From Aurantimonadaceae bacterium (GTDB lineage Bacteria; Pseudomonadota; Alphaproteobacteria; Rhizobiales; Rhizobiaceae), in contig QIIJ01000295.1 in assembly GCA_003232595.1 (NCBI GenBank), positions 1 to 8,895 on the forward strand: a stretch of DNA of 8,895 nucleotides. The letters are read 5' to 3'. Made by a program: the position numbers and the translations under genes. The notes beneath the pieces were generated by a model. That model was not told where the DNA came from and made no database searches. It was given only the letters and a program-made list of their open reading frames with translations. Shown in pieces: positions 1 through 6,293 of this stretch; within the stretch, counting starts at the first letter, position 1; every line of letters starts with the position of its first letter.

Positions 1-1170
1 AATCACAAACTCAATGTTGCGCTGCTGATTGGTGGCGTTTCGTTTGAAGACCAGATGCGAAAACTGGACCGCGGCGCCGATGTTCTTATAGCCACGCCGG
101 GTCGTTTGCTGGACCTGTTTGAACGCGGGCGTATTTTGATGAACGGTGTTGAAATTCTGGTTATTGATGAAGCCGACCGGATGCTTGATATGGGGTTCAT
201 TCCAGACATTGAGCGTATTGTTAAAATGGTGCCTTTTACCCGCCAGACCCTGTTTTTCTCGGCAACAATGCCAGACGAAATAAAAGGCCTGGCCGACAAG
301 TTTCTGCAAAATCCGGTTCAGGTTGCCGTTGATGCGGCGGTCTCTACAGCTGATACCGTGACCCAACACCTTGTGCGTTGCGGCAAGAAGGATTTTGAAA
401 AACGGGCCGCCTTGCGCGATTTACTGGACAACGCGCAAAACTTGAAAAACGCCATCGTATTTTGTAACCGCAAGCGTGATGTTGCAACTGTATTTCGTTC
501 GCTTGAACAACATGAATATTCAGTTGGTGCGCTTCATGGCGATATGGACCAGCGATCACGAACCACCATGCTTGGCAGTTTTCGCGACGGTGACATTGCC
601 ATTATGGTCGCAAGTGATGTTGCTGCACGCGGCCTCGATATTCCCAATGTGAGCCATGTATTCAATTATGATGTGCCCATTCATGCTGAAGATTATATCC
701 ATCGCATCGGGCGTACCGGACGTGCCGGGCGTAAAGGTGACGCGTTCACACTGGTATCATCAAGCGACAAGAAATATGTTGATGCGATTGAAAAGCTGAT
801 CAATCAGAAAATCAAACTGGTTGACAGTACAGCGCCAGTTGAGAATTCCGAAGAGTTAGAAAAAAAACAAAGTGGCGGTAAATCAGCAGATCGCCAGGGT
901 AGATCAAAGACTCGCAAAAAAGAGCCAAAAAGAGCGATTGAAACCAATACAACAGACATTGACAGCGATGAAGCAACCGACAAAGTTTCAGTTGCAACTC
1001 AAAAATCGTCCAATCGTACAGACTCCAAAAAACCGGTGGCCACAAAGAGCCCGTCCCAGGACGGCAAAAAAAGCTCAAATCCGCAAGGCATGGGCGAGCA
1101 TGTTCCCGCTTTTATGATGCGTTCAGTACGCATGGCAAGCGCTGATGAAAGCGACGAAAAGGTTGCCTGA
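1..1170 (+). CDS. DEAD-box ATP-dependent RNA helicase, RhlE-like (5'-truncated by window edge)
   Basis: ATP-dependent RNA unwinding enzyme, cytoplasmic, of the group acting in ribosome assembly, RNA decay or cold adaptation. The frame is open from base 1, so the gene starts upstream; 389 residues are visible. In order, counted from the first visible residue: GG 11-12, TPGR 32-35 (motif Ib), DEAD 56-59 (motif II, Walker B), SAT 87-89 (motif III), AIVFCNR 151-157 (motif IV), ARGLD 209-213 (motif V) and HRIGRTGRAGR 234-244 (motif VI). The Q motif, Walker A and the first strand motifs lie outside the window. The roughly 115 residues after the helicase core are low-complexity and rich in Lys, Ser, Thr and Asp, ending in a better-ordered patch (HVPAFMMRSVRM) near the C-terminus. 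Such tails usually bind RNA non-specifically. RhlE-like is my best subfamily guess; the helicase family itself is certain. The stop is TGA at 1168-1170. Confidence 0.96.
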   Translation, partial: NHKLNVALLIGGVSFEDQMRKLDRGADVLIATPGRLLDLFERGRILMNGVEILVIDEADRMLDMGFIPDIERIVKMVPFTRQTLFFSATMPDEIKGLADKFLQNPVQVAVDAAVSTADTVTQHLVRCGKKDFEKRAALRDLLDNAQNLKNAIVFCNRKRDVATVFRSLEQHEYSVGALHGDMDQRSRTTMLGSFRDGDIAIMVASDVAARGLDIPNVSHVFNYDVPIHAEDYIHRIGRTGRAGRKGDAFTLVSSSDKKYVDAIEKLINQKIKLVDSTAPVENSEELEKKQSGGKSADRQGRSKTRKKEPKRAIETNTTDIDSDEATDKVSVATQKSSNRTDSKKPVATKSPSQDGKKSSNPQGMGEHVPAFMMRSVRMASADESDEKVA

Positions 1171-1204
1171 CACCGTTTGAAATTTAAAATATTACGCCGC
1201 ACAG

Positions 1205-1226
1205 AAAAACGGGGCGATCGAGGCCC
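1205..1226 (-). terminator. Possible weak intrinsic terminator after the IalB-family gene
   Basis: Read on the minus strand, GGGC, a 7-base loop and GCCC form a short perfect 4-bp GC stem. It is followed after two bases by a run of five T (plus-strand A 1205-1209). It lies about 30 bases beyond the IalB-family stop codon in the 88-base gap between two convergent genes. The stem is short, so this is tentative. No matching T run was seen for the plus-strand helicase gene. Confidence 0.3.
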
Positions 1227-1258
1227 TGAACTTAATGTTTCTGCTTTTGCGCCTGGGA

Positions 1259-1894
1259 TTATTCCTTGGCTTTTTTCTGGGCCTCTTCCAGTTTTTTGCG
1301 GGCCGCTTCAGCCTTCTTCTGCAATTCTTCCTGCAACTTGTTCTGGCGTTCCTGTAGTTCGGTCTGTTTCAGGGGCGCGCCGTCGAATGCCGCAGTAAAG
1401 CCTTTAAGAGTAACCTTGATCGGACTTTTTTTGTTTTGAAAGTTGGTCGACGTCACAGTAAGTTCGCCACCCTTTTTCAAATTTCTCAACATTCCGTTGG
1501 TGAGTGGCACTTCGGCAAGGCAGCGGCTGGGCAGGCAAATGGAATAAGGCAGTTTATTAGCCTTTTTACCGTCTATTCTGACTGTCACACCAGCTGGAAC
1601 AAATCGACCTGAGGGAACTGCAATCTGAAAAATCCTGCGTTTGATTTTCCCGGTAACAGTAAGCAGATTAACGGCCGTAATGAGCTGTCTTGTATTAGCT
1701 GTAAGCGTGAACTGAACATTGCAAATATTGTTTTCGCCCTGCTCGCTGCAAACTTTGAACCATGCGCTTGTTGGTGGTTGCTGAGCTGCAGTTTGAGCGT
1801 TGGCAACACTGTTGCCAAAAACACCAGCACCAATTGCGGCACTGACAGCCAGTGCATACACGGGCCTGGTGAATAATTTTGTTGAACTTGGCAT
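1259..1894 (-). CDS. Invasion-associated locus B (IalB) family secreted protein
   Basis: Predicted exported protein of 211 residues. Residues 1-33 are a Sec signal peptide: basic start, hydrophobic stretch from about 11 to 27, and a likely ANA|Q cleavage site at 33/34. The mature part (about 44-172) resembles the IalB family, a beta-rich periplasmic or outer-membrane-associated fold named for a Bartonella protein needed for erythrocyte invasion. Most alphaproteobacterial homologues are in non-pathogens and have no defined function. Four cysteines (49, 58, 120, 125) could make two disulfides in the periplasm. Residues from about 177 to 211 are a highly charged Glu/Lys/Gln stretch predicted to be an alpha-helical coiled coil. 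The ATG start is preceded by AAGGA at 11 nt spacing. The gene converges with the helicase gene and diverges from the binding-protein gene. Family assignment is by recognised pattern; cellular role is unknown. Confidence 0.85.
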   Translation of the reverse strand: MPSSTKLFTRPVYALAVSAAIGAGVFGNSVANAQTAAQQPPTSAWFKVCSEQGENNICNVQFTLTANTRQLITAVNLLTVTGKIKRRIFQIAVPSGRFVPAGVTVRIDGKKANKLPYSICLPSRCLAEVPLTNGMLRNLKKGGELTVTSTNFQNKKSPIKVTLKGFTAAFDGAPLKQTELQERQNKLQEELQKKAEAARKKLEEAQKKAKE

Positions 1895-1905
1895 CTAACA
1901 GGCGA

Positions 1906-1910
1906 TCCTT
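1906..1910 (-). promoter_or_regulatory. Ribosome binding site of the IalB-family gene
   Basis: AAGGA on the minus strand, 11 nt before the ATG at 1894. It supports this start, which also gives a complete signal peptide. Confidence 0.55.
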
Positions 1911-1974
1911 TTTATGTCTGTCGGCAGGGCGGGTTGCTGGAAATATAAACCCCGTTGACTTCGTTGGTTCCTCG

Positions 1975-1990
1975 TCGCCAAATAAGGCGA
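1975..1990. repeat. Short inverted repeat, candidate operator
   Basis: TCGCC and GGCGA are perfect reverse complements flanking AAATAA. The element lies about 80 bases upstream of the IalB-family start and 160 bases upstream of the binding-protein start. Its shape (16-bp dyad with an AT-rich centre) suits a dimeric regulator. Arms this short can arise by chance, and no second copy was noticed. Confidence 0.25.
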
Positions 1991-2150
1991 TTAAATGGCC
2001 ACATTTGCGACTCACTATTACAGCGCCATTCGGTTAATTTCCACCCCACAATGCCGCAACACCACTAATTTATCCTGAATACCTGTGGTAACGTGCAGTC
2101 TGTCACATTGAGTCGCCCCGCTTTTTCATCATTCCCGCGAGAATACACCT

Positions 2151-3974
2151 ATGCCCGCACGAATTTTCACGTTGTTGAGATTGACCATATTGTCATGTAT
2201 CCTGGTGTTCACCAATTCAAGTCTTTACGCTGCATCTACCCACGCCATCTCCATGCATGGCAAACCGGCGCTGGACGAAGGCTTTCCTCACCTGCCATAT
2301 GTCAATCCTGACGCGCCCAAAGGTGGTAAAATTACCTATGGCGTGCGCGGAAACTTTGAAAACCTCAATCCATTCATTGCAAAAAGTATTCGAACAACGG
2401 CAAGGGGTGTGTGGGATGCTGCTTTTGGCAACATGGTCTATGAAAGCCTGTTGTTTCGTTCACGCGATGAAGCATTCACGCTTTACGGCCTGTTAGCGGA
2501 AAGTGTCGAAACCGGACCGGACCGCAAGTGGGTGGAGTTTCGAATGAACCCGCTGGCGCGGTTCTCCGATGGTGCACCCGTCACAGTTGACGATGTTATC
2601 TTTACTTTCAATCTGCTCAAGGAGAAAGGCCGCCCACCCTACAGCAGCAGGATGAAATTTGTCACCAGTATGGAGAAAACCGGTGAACGGGGGGTCCGGA
2701 TTAATTTCAACAGCGATGCAGATCGTGAACTGGCGCTTTTGTTTGGCATGATGCCGATCCTGCCAAAACATGCGACAGATGCAGAAACATTTGACAAGAC
2801 TACACTAAAACCACAGATCGGCAGCGGACCCTATATTGTTACCAGGGTTAAACCGGGCGAAAGCATTTTGTTTAAACGTAACCTGGACTATTGGGCAAAA
2901 GACCTGCCTGTCAAAAAGGGTCAGGATAATTATGATGAGGTGAAGATTGAATATTTTGCCTCTAACAGCACCATGTTTGAGGCCTTCAAGAAAGGCATAT
3001 TTGATATTTATCCCGAAGGTGACCCCGGCAAGTGGAAGCAGGCTTACGATTTTCCCGCCGCCCGCGAGGGGCGAGTGGTCAAGGATGTTTTTCGCCCAAA
3101 AACACCCGCCTCCATGCTCGGTTTTGTATTCAATACCCGGCGTAATCTTTTTAAGAACCGAAATGTCCGCCGCGCGCTTGCCATGCTGTTCGATTTCGAA
3201 TGGGTCAACGACAACCTCTATTTCGGAGCTTACAAACGCACTGGCAGCTACTATCAGGGATCAGAGCTGTCATCACTTGGCATCCCGGCAAATGAGCGCG
3301 AGAAGGTCTTGCTGGCTCCCTTCCCCAATGCAGTTTCCAAAGAAGTCATGGATGGCACATACCTGCCTACGGTCTCCGACGGTTCGGGCCGCGACAGAAA
3401 GGTTTTGCGCCAGGCATTTGAAATCCTCAAAGGTGCCGGGTTCAAACTGGAAAACCGTAAAATGATGACCCCGGACGGGGAACCATTTCAGTTTGAAATG
3501 CTGACCACCACCAAAGAACAGGAACGACTGGTTCTTGCGTGGCAACGAACCCTTGCAAGACTGGGCATTGAAATGACGGCACGTTCTGTCGATGATACCC
3601 AGTTCCAGTTACGCAAGGGCCAGTTTGATTTTGATGTGGTGATTGCGAGTTATTACGCCTCCCTGTCGCCAGGTGCTGAACAGCAATTTCGCTGGGGGTC
3701 ATCAAGCCGTGACCAGGAAGGCTCCTTTAATTTTGCCGGTACTGCGGAACCTGCTATCGACGCCATGATCAAGGCGATGCTGGTAGCCCGCAGTCGTGAG
3801 GATTTTGTCGCTGCTGTGCGGGCCTTCGACAGGGTGCTTATTTCCGGCCATTATCTGGTGCCTTTGTATCACTTGAACGAACAATGGGTGGCACGCTGGA
3901 GCCGTATACAACGCCCGGAAAAGCTGCCACTCTATGGCTACCGGTTGCCGACTTGGTGGACGAGTTCCGAATAG
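2151..3974 (+). CDS. Periplasmic oligopeptide-binding protein, ABC transporter family 5 (YejA-like)
   Basis: Substrate-binding subunit of a peptide ABC importer, 607 residues, as usual for this large family. Residues 1-27 are a signal peptide with likely cleavage after LYA. Family 5 features: ITYGVRGNFENLNPF 61-75, FSDGAPVTVDDVIFTF 138-153 (the usual family signature area), GSGPY 224-228, RNLDYWAKDLPV 243-254, GFVFNTRR 324-331, NVRRALAMLFDFEW 338-351 and YKRTGSYYQGSEL 361-373. These last blocks are typical of the YejA/microcin C-type branch. Proteins of this branch normally work with YejB, YejE and YejF, but no permease or ATPase gene follows here, so the partners must be encoded elsewhere or shared. 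No strong Shine-Dalgarno precedes the ATG (only GAGA about 10 nt upstream); the start is chosen because it yields the full signal peptide. It probably leads a three-gene transcript, with the next start 13 nt after its stop. Substrate is not determinable from sequence. Confidence 0.9.
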   Translation: MPARIFTLLRLTILSCILVFTNSSLYAASTHAISMHGKPALDEGFPHLPYVNPDAPKGGKITYGVRGNFENLNPFIAKSIRTTARGVWDAAFGNMVYESLLFRSRDEAFTLYGLLAESVETGPDRKWVEFRMNPLARFSDGAPVTVDDVIFTFNLLKEKGRPPYSSRMKFVTSMEKTGERGVRINFNSDADRELALLFGMMPILPKHATDAETFDKTTLKPQIGSGPYIVTRVKPGESILFKRNLDYWAKDLPVKKGQDNYDEVKIEYFASNSTMFEAFKKGIFDIYPEGDPGKWKQAYDFPAAREGRVVKDVFRPKTPASMLGFVFNTRRNLFKNRNVRRALAMLFDFEWVNDNLYFGAYKRTGSYYQGSELSSLGIPANEREKVLLAPFPNAVSKEVMDGTYLPTVSDGSGRDRKVLRQAFEILKGAGFKLENRKMMTPDGEPFQFEMLTTTKEQERLVLAWQRTLARLGIEMTARSVDDTQFQLRKGQFDFDVVIASYYASLSPGAEQQFRWGSSSRDQEGSFNFAGTAEPAIDAMIKAMLVARSREDFVAAVRAFDRVLISGHYLVPLYHLNEQWVARWSRIQRPEKLPLYGYRLPTWWTSSE

Positions 3975-3976
3975 GC

Positions 3977-3982
3977 AGGAGA
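3977..3982 (+). promoter_or_regulatory. Ribosome binding site that fixes the start of the FrnE-like gene
   Basis: AGGAGA lies 5 nt before the ATG at 3988 and directly after the stop of the preceding gene. It favours this start over an in-frame ATG at 3934 buried in the upstream gene. Confidence 0.8.
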
Positions 3983-3987
3983 AAATC

Positions 3988-4644
3988 ATGGCAAAAGTTG
4001 AAGTGGATGTTGTGTCCGACATCATGTGTCCCTGGTGTTATATCGGACGCAAACGGTTGCAAAGCGCACTCGATTCTCTCGACGACATTGAAGTCGAAGT
4101 TCGTTGGCGGCCGTTTCAGCTGGACGCAACCCTGCCTCCGGAAGGTAAAGACCGACAGCAATATCTTGAAGACAAGTTCGGCGGACCGGAACAGGCACGT
4201 GAAAAATACCGCCAGATTGAAGTTGCAGGCAAGGCGGAAGGCATCGATTTTTCCTTTGAAAAGATTGCAATAGCGCCAAATACACTGAATGCCCACCGGC
4301 TGATAAGATGGGCTGCCAATGGTGGCGAAGGCGCTCAACAAAAGATGGTTGACCGGCTGTTCGAAATGTTCTTCGAGGAGGGTGCAAATCTTGCTGATCT
4401 TGATGTCCTGATAGAGGCCGGGACCAATATTGGTATGGACCGCGAACTGCTGCAGTCTATGTTGCCGTCAGATGCTGATATCCAGGAAGTGGAAAAAGAA
4501 GTCTCCCACGCCCAGCAAATGGGTATTCGAGGCGTGCCCTGTTTCATTATCAATAATAAACACGCTGTGATGGGTGCTCAACCGGCGGAAACCATTGCCC
4601 AGGCAATTCGCGATGCTGCGGCGGAAGAGAAAGTTGACGCCTGA
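3988..4644 (+). CDS. DsbA-family (FrnE-like) thiol-disulfide oxidoreductase
   Basis: Thioredoxin-fold protein of 218 residues with a helical insertion, of the FrnE/DsbA-like group that also includes 2-hydroxychromene-2-carboxylate isomerases. There is no signal peptide, so it is expected in the cytoplasm, unlike classical DsbA. The active-site motif is CPWC at 14-17; the W in place of the H of DsbA is usual for FrnE-like proteins and separates it from the isomerases. Other family marks are RPFQLD 41-46, NTLNAHRL 98-105 and the cis-proline loop GVPCF 182-186 with Pro184. A third cysteine (185) follows the cis-proline directly. An in-frame ATG 54 bases upstream was rejected because it lies inside the preceding gene and lacks the strong Shine-Dalgarno. 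The gene sits 13 nt after the binding-protein gene and 2 nt before the dehydratase gene. Its natural substrate is unknown; protein disulfide reduction or isomerisation is inferred from the family. Confidence 0.88.
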   Translation: MAKVEVDVVSDIMCPWCYIGRKRLQSALDSLDDIEVEVRWRPFQLDATLPPEGKDRQQYLEDKFGGPEQAREKYRQIEVAGKAEGIDFSFEKIAIAPNTLNAHRLIRWAANGGEGAQQKMVDRLFEMFFEEGANLADLDVLIEAGTNIGMDRELLQSMLPSDADIQEVEKEVSHAQQMGIRGVPCFIINNKHAVMGAQPAETIAQAIRDAAAEEKVDA

Positions 4645-4646
4645 AT

Positions 4647-5627
4647 ATGAGTAATTTTCCCTCGCTGGAAGCCATTCACCAGACCGCTGAGCGTATTGAA
4701 CCCCACATCATCAAAACCCCCACCCTTCCCTGCTACGGCCCGGAACTGCTCGAGATGCTGTCCACGACGGAAGTGTTTTTGAAGCTGGAATTGCTGCAAC
4801 GGGCCGGAAGTTTCAAGATGCGCGGCGCGCTGAATGTCATCATGAATCTGAGTGACAGTGAAAAGAATTCCGGCGTTGTAGCTTTTTCTGCCGGTAATCA
4901 TGCGATTGCAACTGCTTATGCTGCCAAACTTCTGGGGGTTTCCGCCAAGGTTGCAATGCCTGACACAGCCAATCCATACCGGGTGGAACGATGCCGCGCG
5001 TTGGGTGCTGAAGTGGTCTTTGCCCAAAACATGGCAGAACTGTTTGAGATTGGCGATCGCCTGCAAAAGGAAGAAGGGCGGGCTCTGGTGCATCCGTTCG
5101 AGGGCCCACGAACCTTTGAAGGAACGGCAACAATTGGCGTGGAAATATGCAAAGCTATTCCTCAACTGGATGCTGTCATTGTACCGATTGGCGGAGGTGG
5201 ATTGATTTCAGGCATTTCAGCGGCAGTCAAACAACTTAACCCTGACTGTAATGTTTACGGGGTGGAACCCGAGGGTGCACAGGGTATGTCAAAGTCACTG
5301 GAAAATGACGAACCGGTTTCCATAGTCGACTTGAGTTCGATTGCTGACAGTCTTAGCGCGCCTTTGCACCTGCCTTTGTCGTTTTCGATTATTCGCGAAA
5401 TGGTAGATCAGGTGGTCACGGTTGAAGACCGCCAAATGACAGACGCAATGAAGTTGATGTTTTCTGATTTAAAACTGGCAGTGGAACCGGCATGTGCAAG
5501 TTCGGTCGCTGCCCTGCTTGGGCCATTGAAAAAGCAGCTTGACGGGAAACGTGTCGCATTGGTCCTTTGTGGCACAAATATCGATGTGGCGACCCATACA
5601 AAACTGATAAATCAGCCCAATGACTGA
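4647..5627 (+). CDS. PLP-dependent serine/threonine dehydratase (threonine ammonia-lyase family)
   Basis: Fold-type II PLP enzyme of 326 residues, expected to deaminate threonine and/or serine to 2-oxobutyrate and/or pyruvate plus ammonia in the cytoplasm. Key elements: GSFKMRG 54-60 with the PLP Schiff-base Lys57, SAGNHA 81-86 (substrate/PLP loop), the phosphate-binding glycine loop GGGG 182-185, VEPEGA 206-211, and CGTN 308-311, where Cys308 takes the position contacting the pyridine nitrogen. The length fits the short catabolic type; there is no C-terminal ACT-like regulatory domain as in biosynthetic IlvA, so isoleucine feedback is not expected. A relative with another amino-acid substrate (serine racemase, hydroxyaspartate dehydratase or EutB-type) cannot be excluded. 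The start is 2 nt after the preceding stop, with no nearby Shine-Dalgarno, which suggests translational coupling. Its last 16 bases overlap the end of the opposing DUF1467 gene. Confidence 0.88.
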   Translation: MSNFPSLEAIHQTAERIEPHIIKTPTLPCYGPELLEMLSTTEVFLKLELLQRAGSFKMRGALNVIMNLSDSEKNSGVVAFSAGNHAIATAYAAKLLGVSAKVAMPDTANPYRVERCRALGAEVVFAQNMAELFEIGDRLQKEEGRALVHPFEGPRTFEGTATIGVEICKAIPQLDAVIVPIGGGGLISGISAAVKQLNPDCNVYGVEPEGAQGMSKSLENDEPVSIVDLSSIADSLSAPLHLPLSFSIIREMVDQVVTVEDRQMTDAMKLMFSDLKLAVEPACASSVAALLGPLKKQLDGKRVALVLCGTNIDVATHTKLINQPND

Positions 5628-5884
5628 GGTCCAAGGAAATCAAATGTTGCCAGGCTTAATCCGAAATATTTGACCGCTACCCAGATGGCACCAAATACAA
5701 CAACGCTGACAACAGTATTTACCGCCATCTTGCGCAACATCCAGGGTTTTGATGGCGCACTGGAAACTGTGCCCAATGTTACCTCACCCTCATCATCCTG
5801 GGTACGGTGGCCAAATGGCAGGGTGACAAATAACATCACCCACCACAGGATAAAAAAAAGCGCAACTGCAGTTACGATCGCCAT
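5612..5884 (-). CDS. DUF1467 family small two-helix inner membrane protein
   Basis: A 90-residue protein with two hydrophobic segments, about 3-23 and 54-74, joined by a polar loop with the sequence HRTQDDEGEV at 26-35. This organisation matches the alphaproteobacterial DUF1467 family, whose function is not known. A likely topology places both short ends on one side of the inner membrane. The ATG at 5884 is 3 nt after the mce stop and has a good Shine-Dalgarno (AGAGG at 5893-5897, 8 nt spacing) inside the end of mce. It is the last visible gene of the nuoN-birA-rnj-mce unit. Its final 16 bases overlap the end of the plus-strand dehydratase gene, and no intrinsic terminator was seen beyond its stop. 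Confidence 0.82.
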   Translation of the reverse strand: MAIVTAVALFFILWWVMLFVTLPFGHRTQDDEGEVTLGTVSSAPSKPWMLRKMAVNTVVSVVVFGAIWVAVKYFGLSLATFDFLGPQSLG

Positions 5885-5887
5885 TTG

Positions 5888-6292
5888 TCAGGCCTCTTCC
5901 AGTTCAAGCAAAGTGCCACAAAAGTCCTTGGGGTGCAGAAACAGTACCGGTTTGCCATGGGCACCGATCCTGGGTTCACCATCACCCAGAATGCGAGCTC
6001 CTTCAACCAGCATTTTGTCACGGGCGGCAATTATGTCTTCAACCTCATAACAAAGATGGTGCATGCCGCCTGCCGGATTTTTTTCAATAAAACCGGCGAT
6101 TGCTGATCCCTCGCCAAGCGGCTCCAGCAATTCGATTTTGGTATTGGGCAGTTCGACAAAAACCACGGTTACCCCATGCTCCGGCAATGGCCGGGGTTCG
6201 GAAACACTGCCGCCCAGAATGTCACGGTAGATTGTAACTGCGGCCTCCAAATCAGGCACTGCAATGGCCACATGGTTCAGTCGTCCGATCAT
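5888..6292 (-). CDS. mce: Methylmalonyl-CoA epimerase
   Basis: Metal-dependent enzyme that interconverts the S and R forms of methylmalonyl-CoA, between propionyl-CoA carboxylase and B12-dependent methylmalonyl-CoA mutase, in propionyl-CoA breakdown to succinyl-CoA. The 134-residue length and the two beta-alpha-beta repeats fit the VOC/glyoxalase superfamily. Family marks: LNHVAIAV 5-12 with the metal ligand His7, KIELLEPLG 52-60 with a second ligand region at Glu54, GGMHHLCYEV 75-84 with the His78/79 pair, GKPVLFLHPKD 113-123, and TLLELEE 127-133 with the C-terminal glutamate ligand at about 130. The start is 1 nt after the rnj stop, with no clear Shine-Dalgarno, so it is probably coupled to rnj translation. 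The general VOC fold could suggest a lactoylglutathione lyase, but length, motifs and operon context favour the epimerase. Confidence 0.93.
   Translation of the reverse strand: MIGRLNHVAIAVPDLEAAVTIYRDILGGSVSEPRPLPEHGVTVVFVELPNTKIELLEPLGEGSAIAGFIEKNPAGGMHHLCYEVEDIIAARDKMLVEGARILGDGEPRIGAHGKPVLFLHPKDFCGTLLELEEA
5893..5897 (-). promoter_or_regulatory. Ribosome binding site of the DUF1467 gene
   Basis: AGAGG on the minus strand, 8 nt before the ATG at 5884 and embedded in the last codons of mce. It supports the chosen start and independent initiation at this junction. Confidence 0.65.
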
Positions 6293-6293
6293 G

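Larger units (their letters stand above)
1895..2150. promoter_or_regulatory. Divergent intergenic region with presumed promoters for both flanking genes
   Basis: 256 bases lie between two diverging genes, so both promoters are expected here. I could not place a convincing -35/-10 pair in either direction. TTGACT at 1955-1960 (+) resembles a -35 box but has only a poor AT-rich partner at about 18-19 bases. The one clear symmetric element is TCGCCAAATAAGGCGA at 1975-1990, a perfect 5-bp inverted repeat around a 6-base AT spacer. No RNA gene or conserved riboswitch shape was recognised. Confidence 0.5.

Noticed and set aside
1171..1258. Intrinsic terminator for the helicase gene on the plus strand
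   Set aside because: The only GC stem here is followed on this strand by mixed sequence, not a T run.
1978..1987. CCAAATAAGG, identical to a eukaryotic CArG box
   Set aside because: This is a bacterial sequence, so the match is coincidental; only the wider dyad is kept as a candidate operator.
2184..2199. Possible lipobox ending at Cys16 in the binding-protein signal peptide
   Set aside because: The cysteine lies in the middle of the hydrophobic stretch, Leu precedes Ser in an atypical pattern, and a normal cleavage site after LYA at 25-27 is better placed.
3934..3987. Upstream in-frame ATG extending the FrnE-like protein by 18 residues
   Set aside because: It lies inside the binding-protein gene, lacks a ribosome site and adds residues not expected in the family; the ATG at 3988 has AGGAGA 5 nt upstream.
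3838..4341. Minus-strand open frame (167 codons) across the junction of the binding-protein and FrnE-like genes
   Set aside because: It spans two confidently called opposite-strand genes and has no recognisable motif.
4578..5165. Long minus-strand open frame (195 codons) opposite the dehydratase gene
   Set aside because: It is antisense to a gene with clear PLP-enzyme motifs and shows no domain or credible start context.
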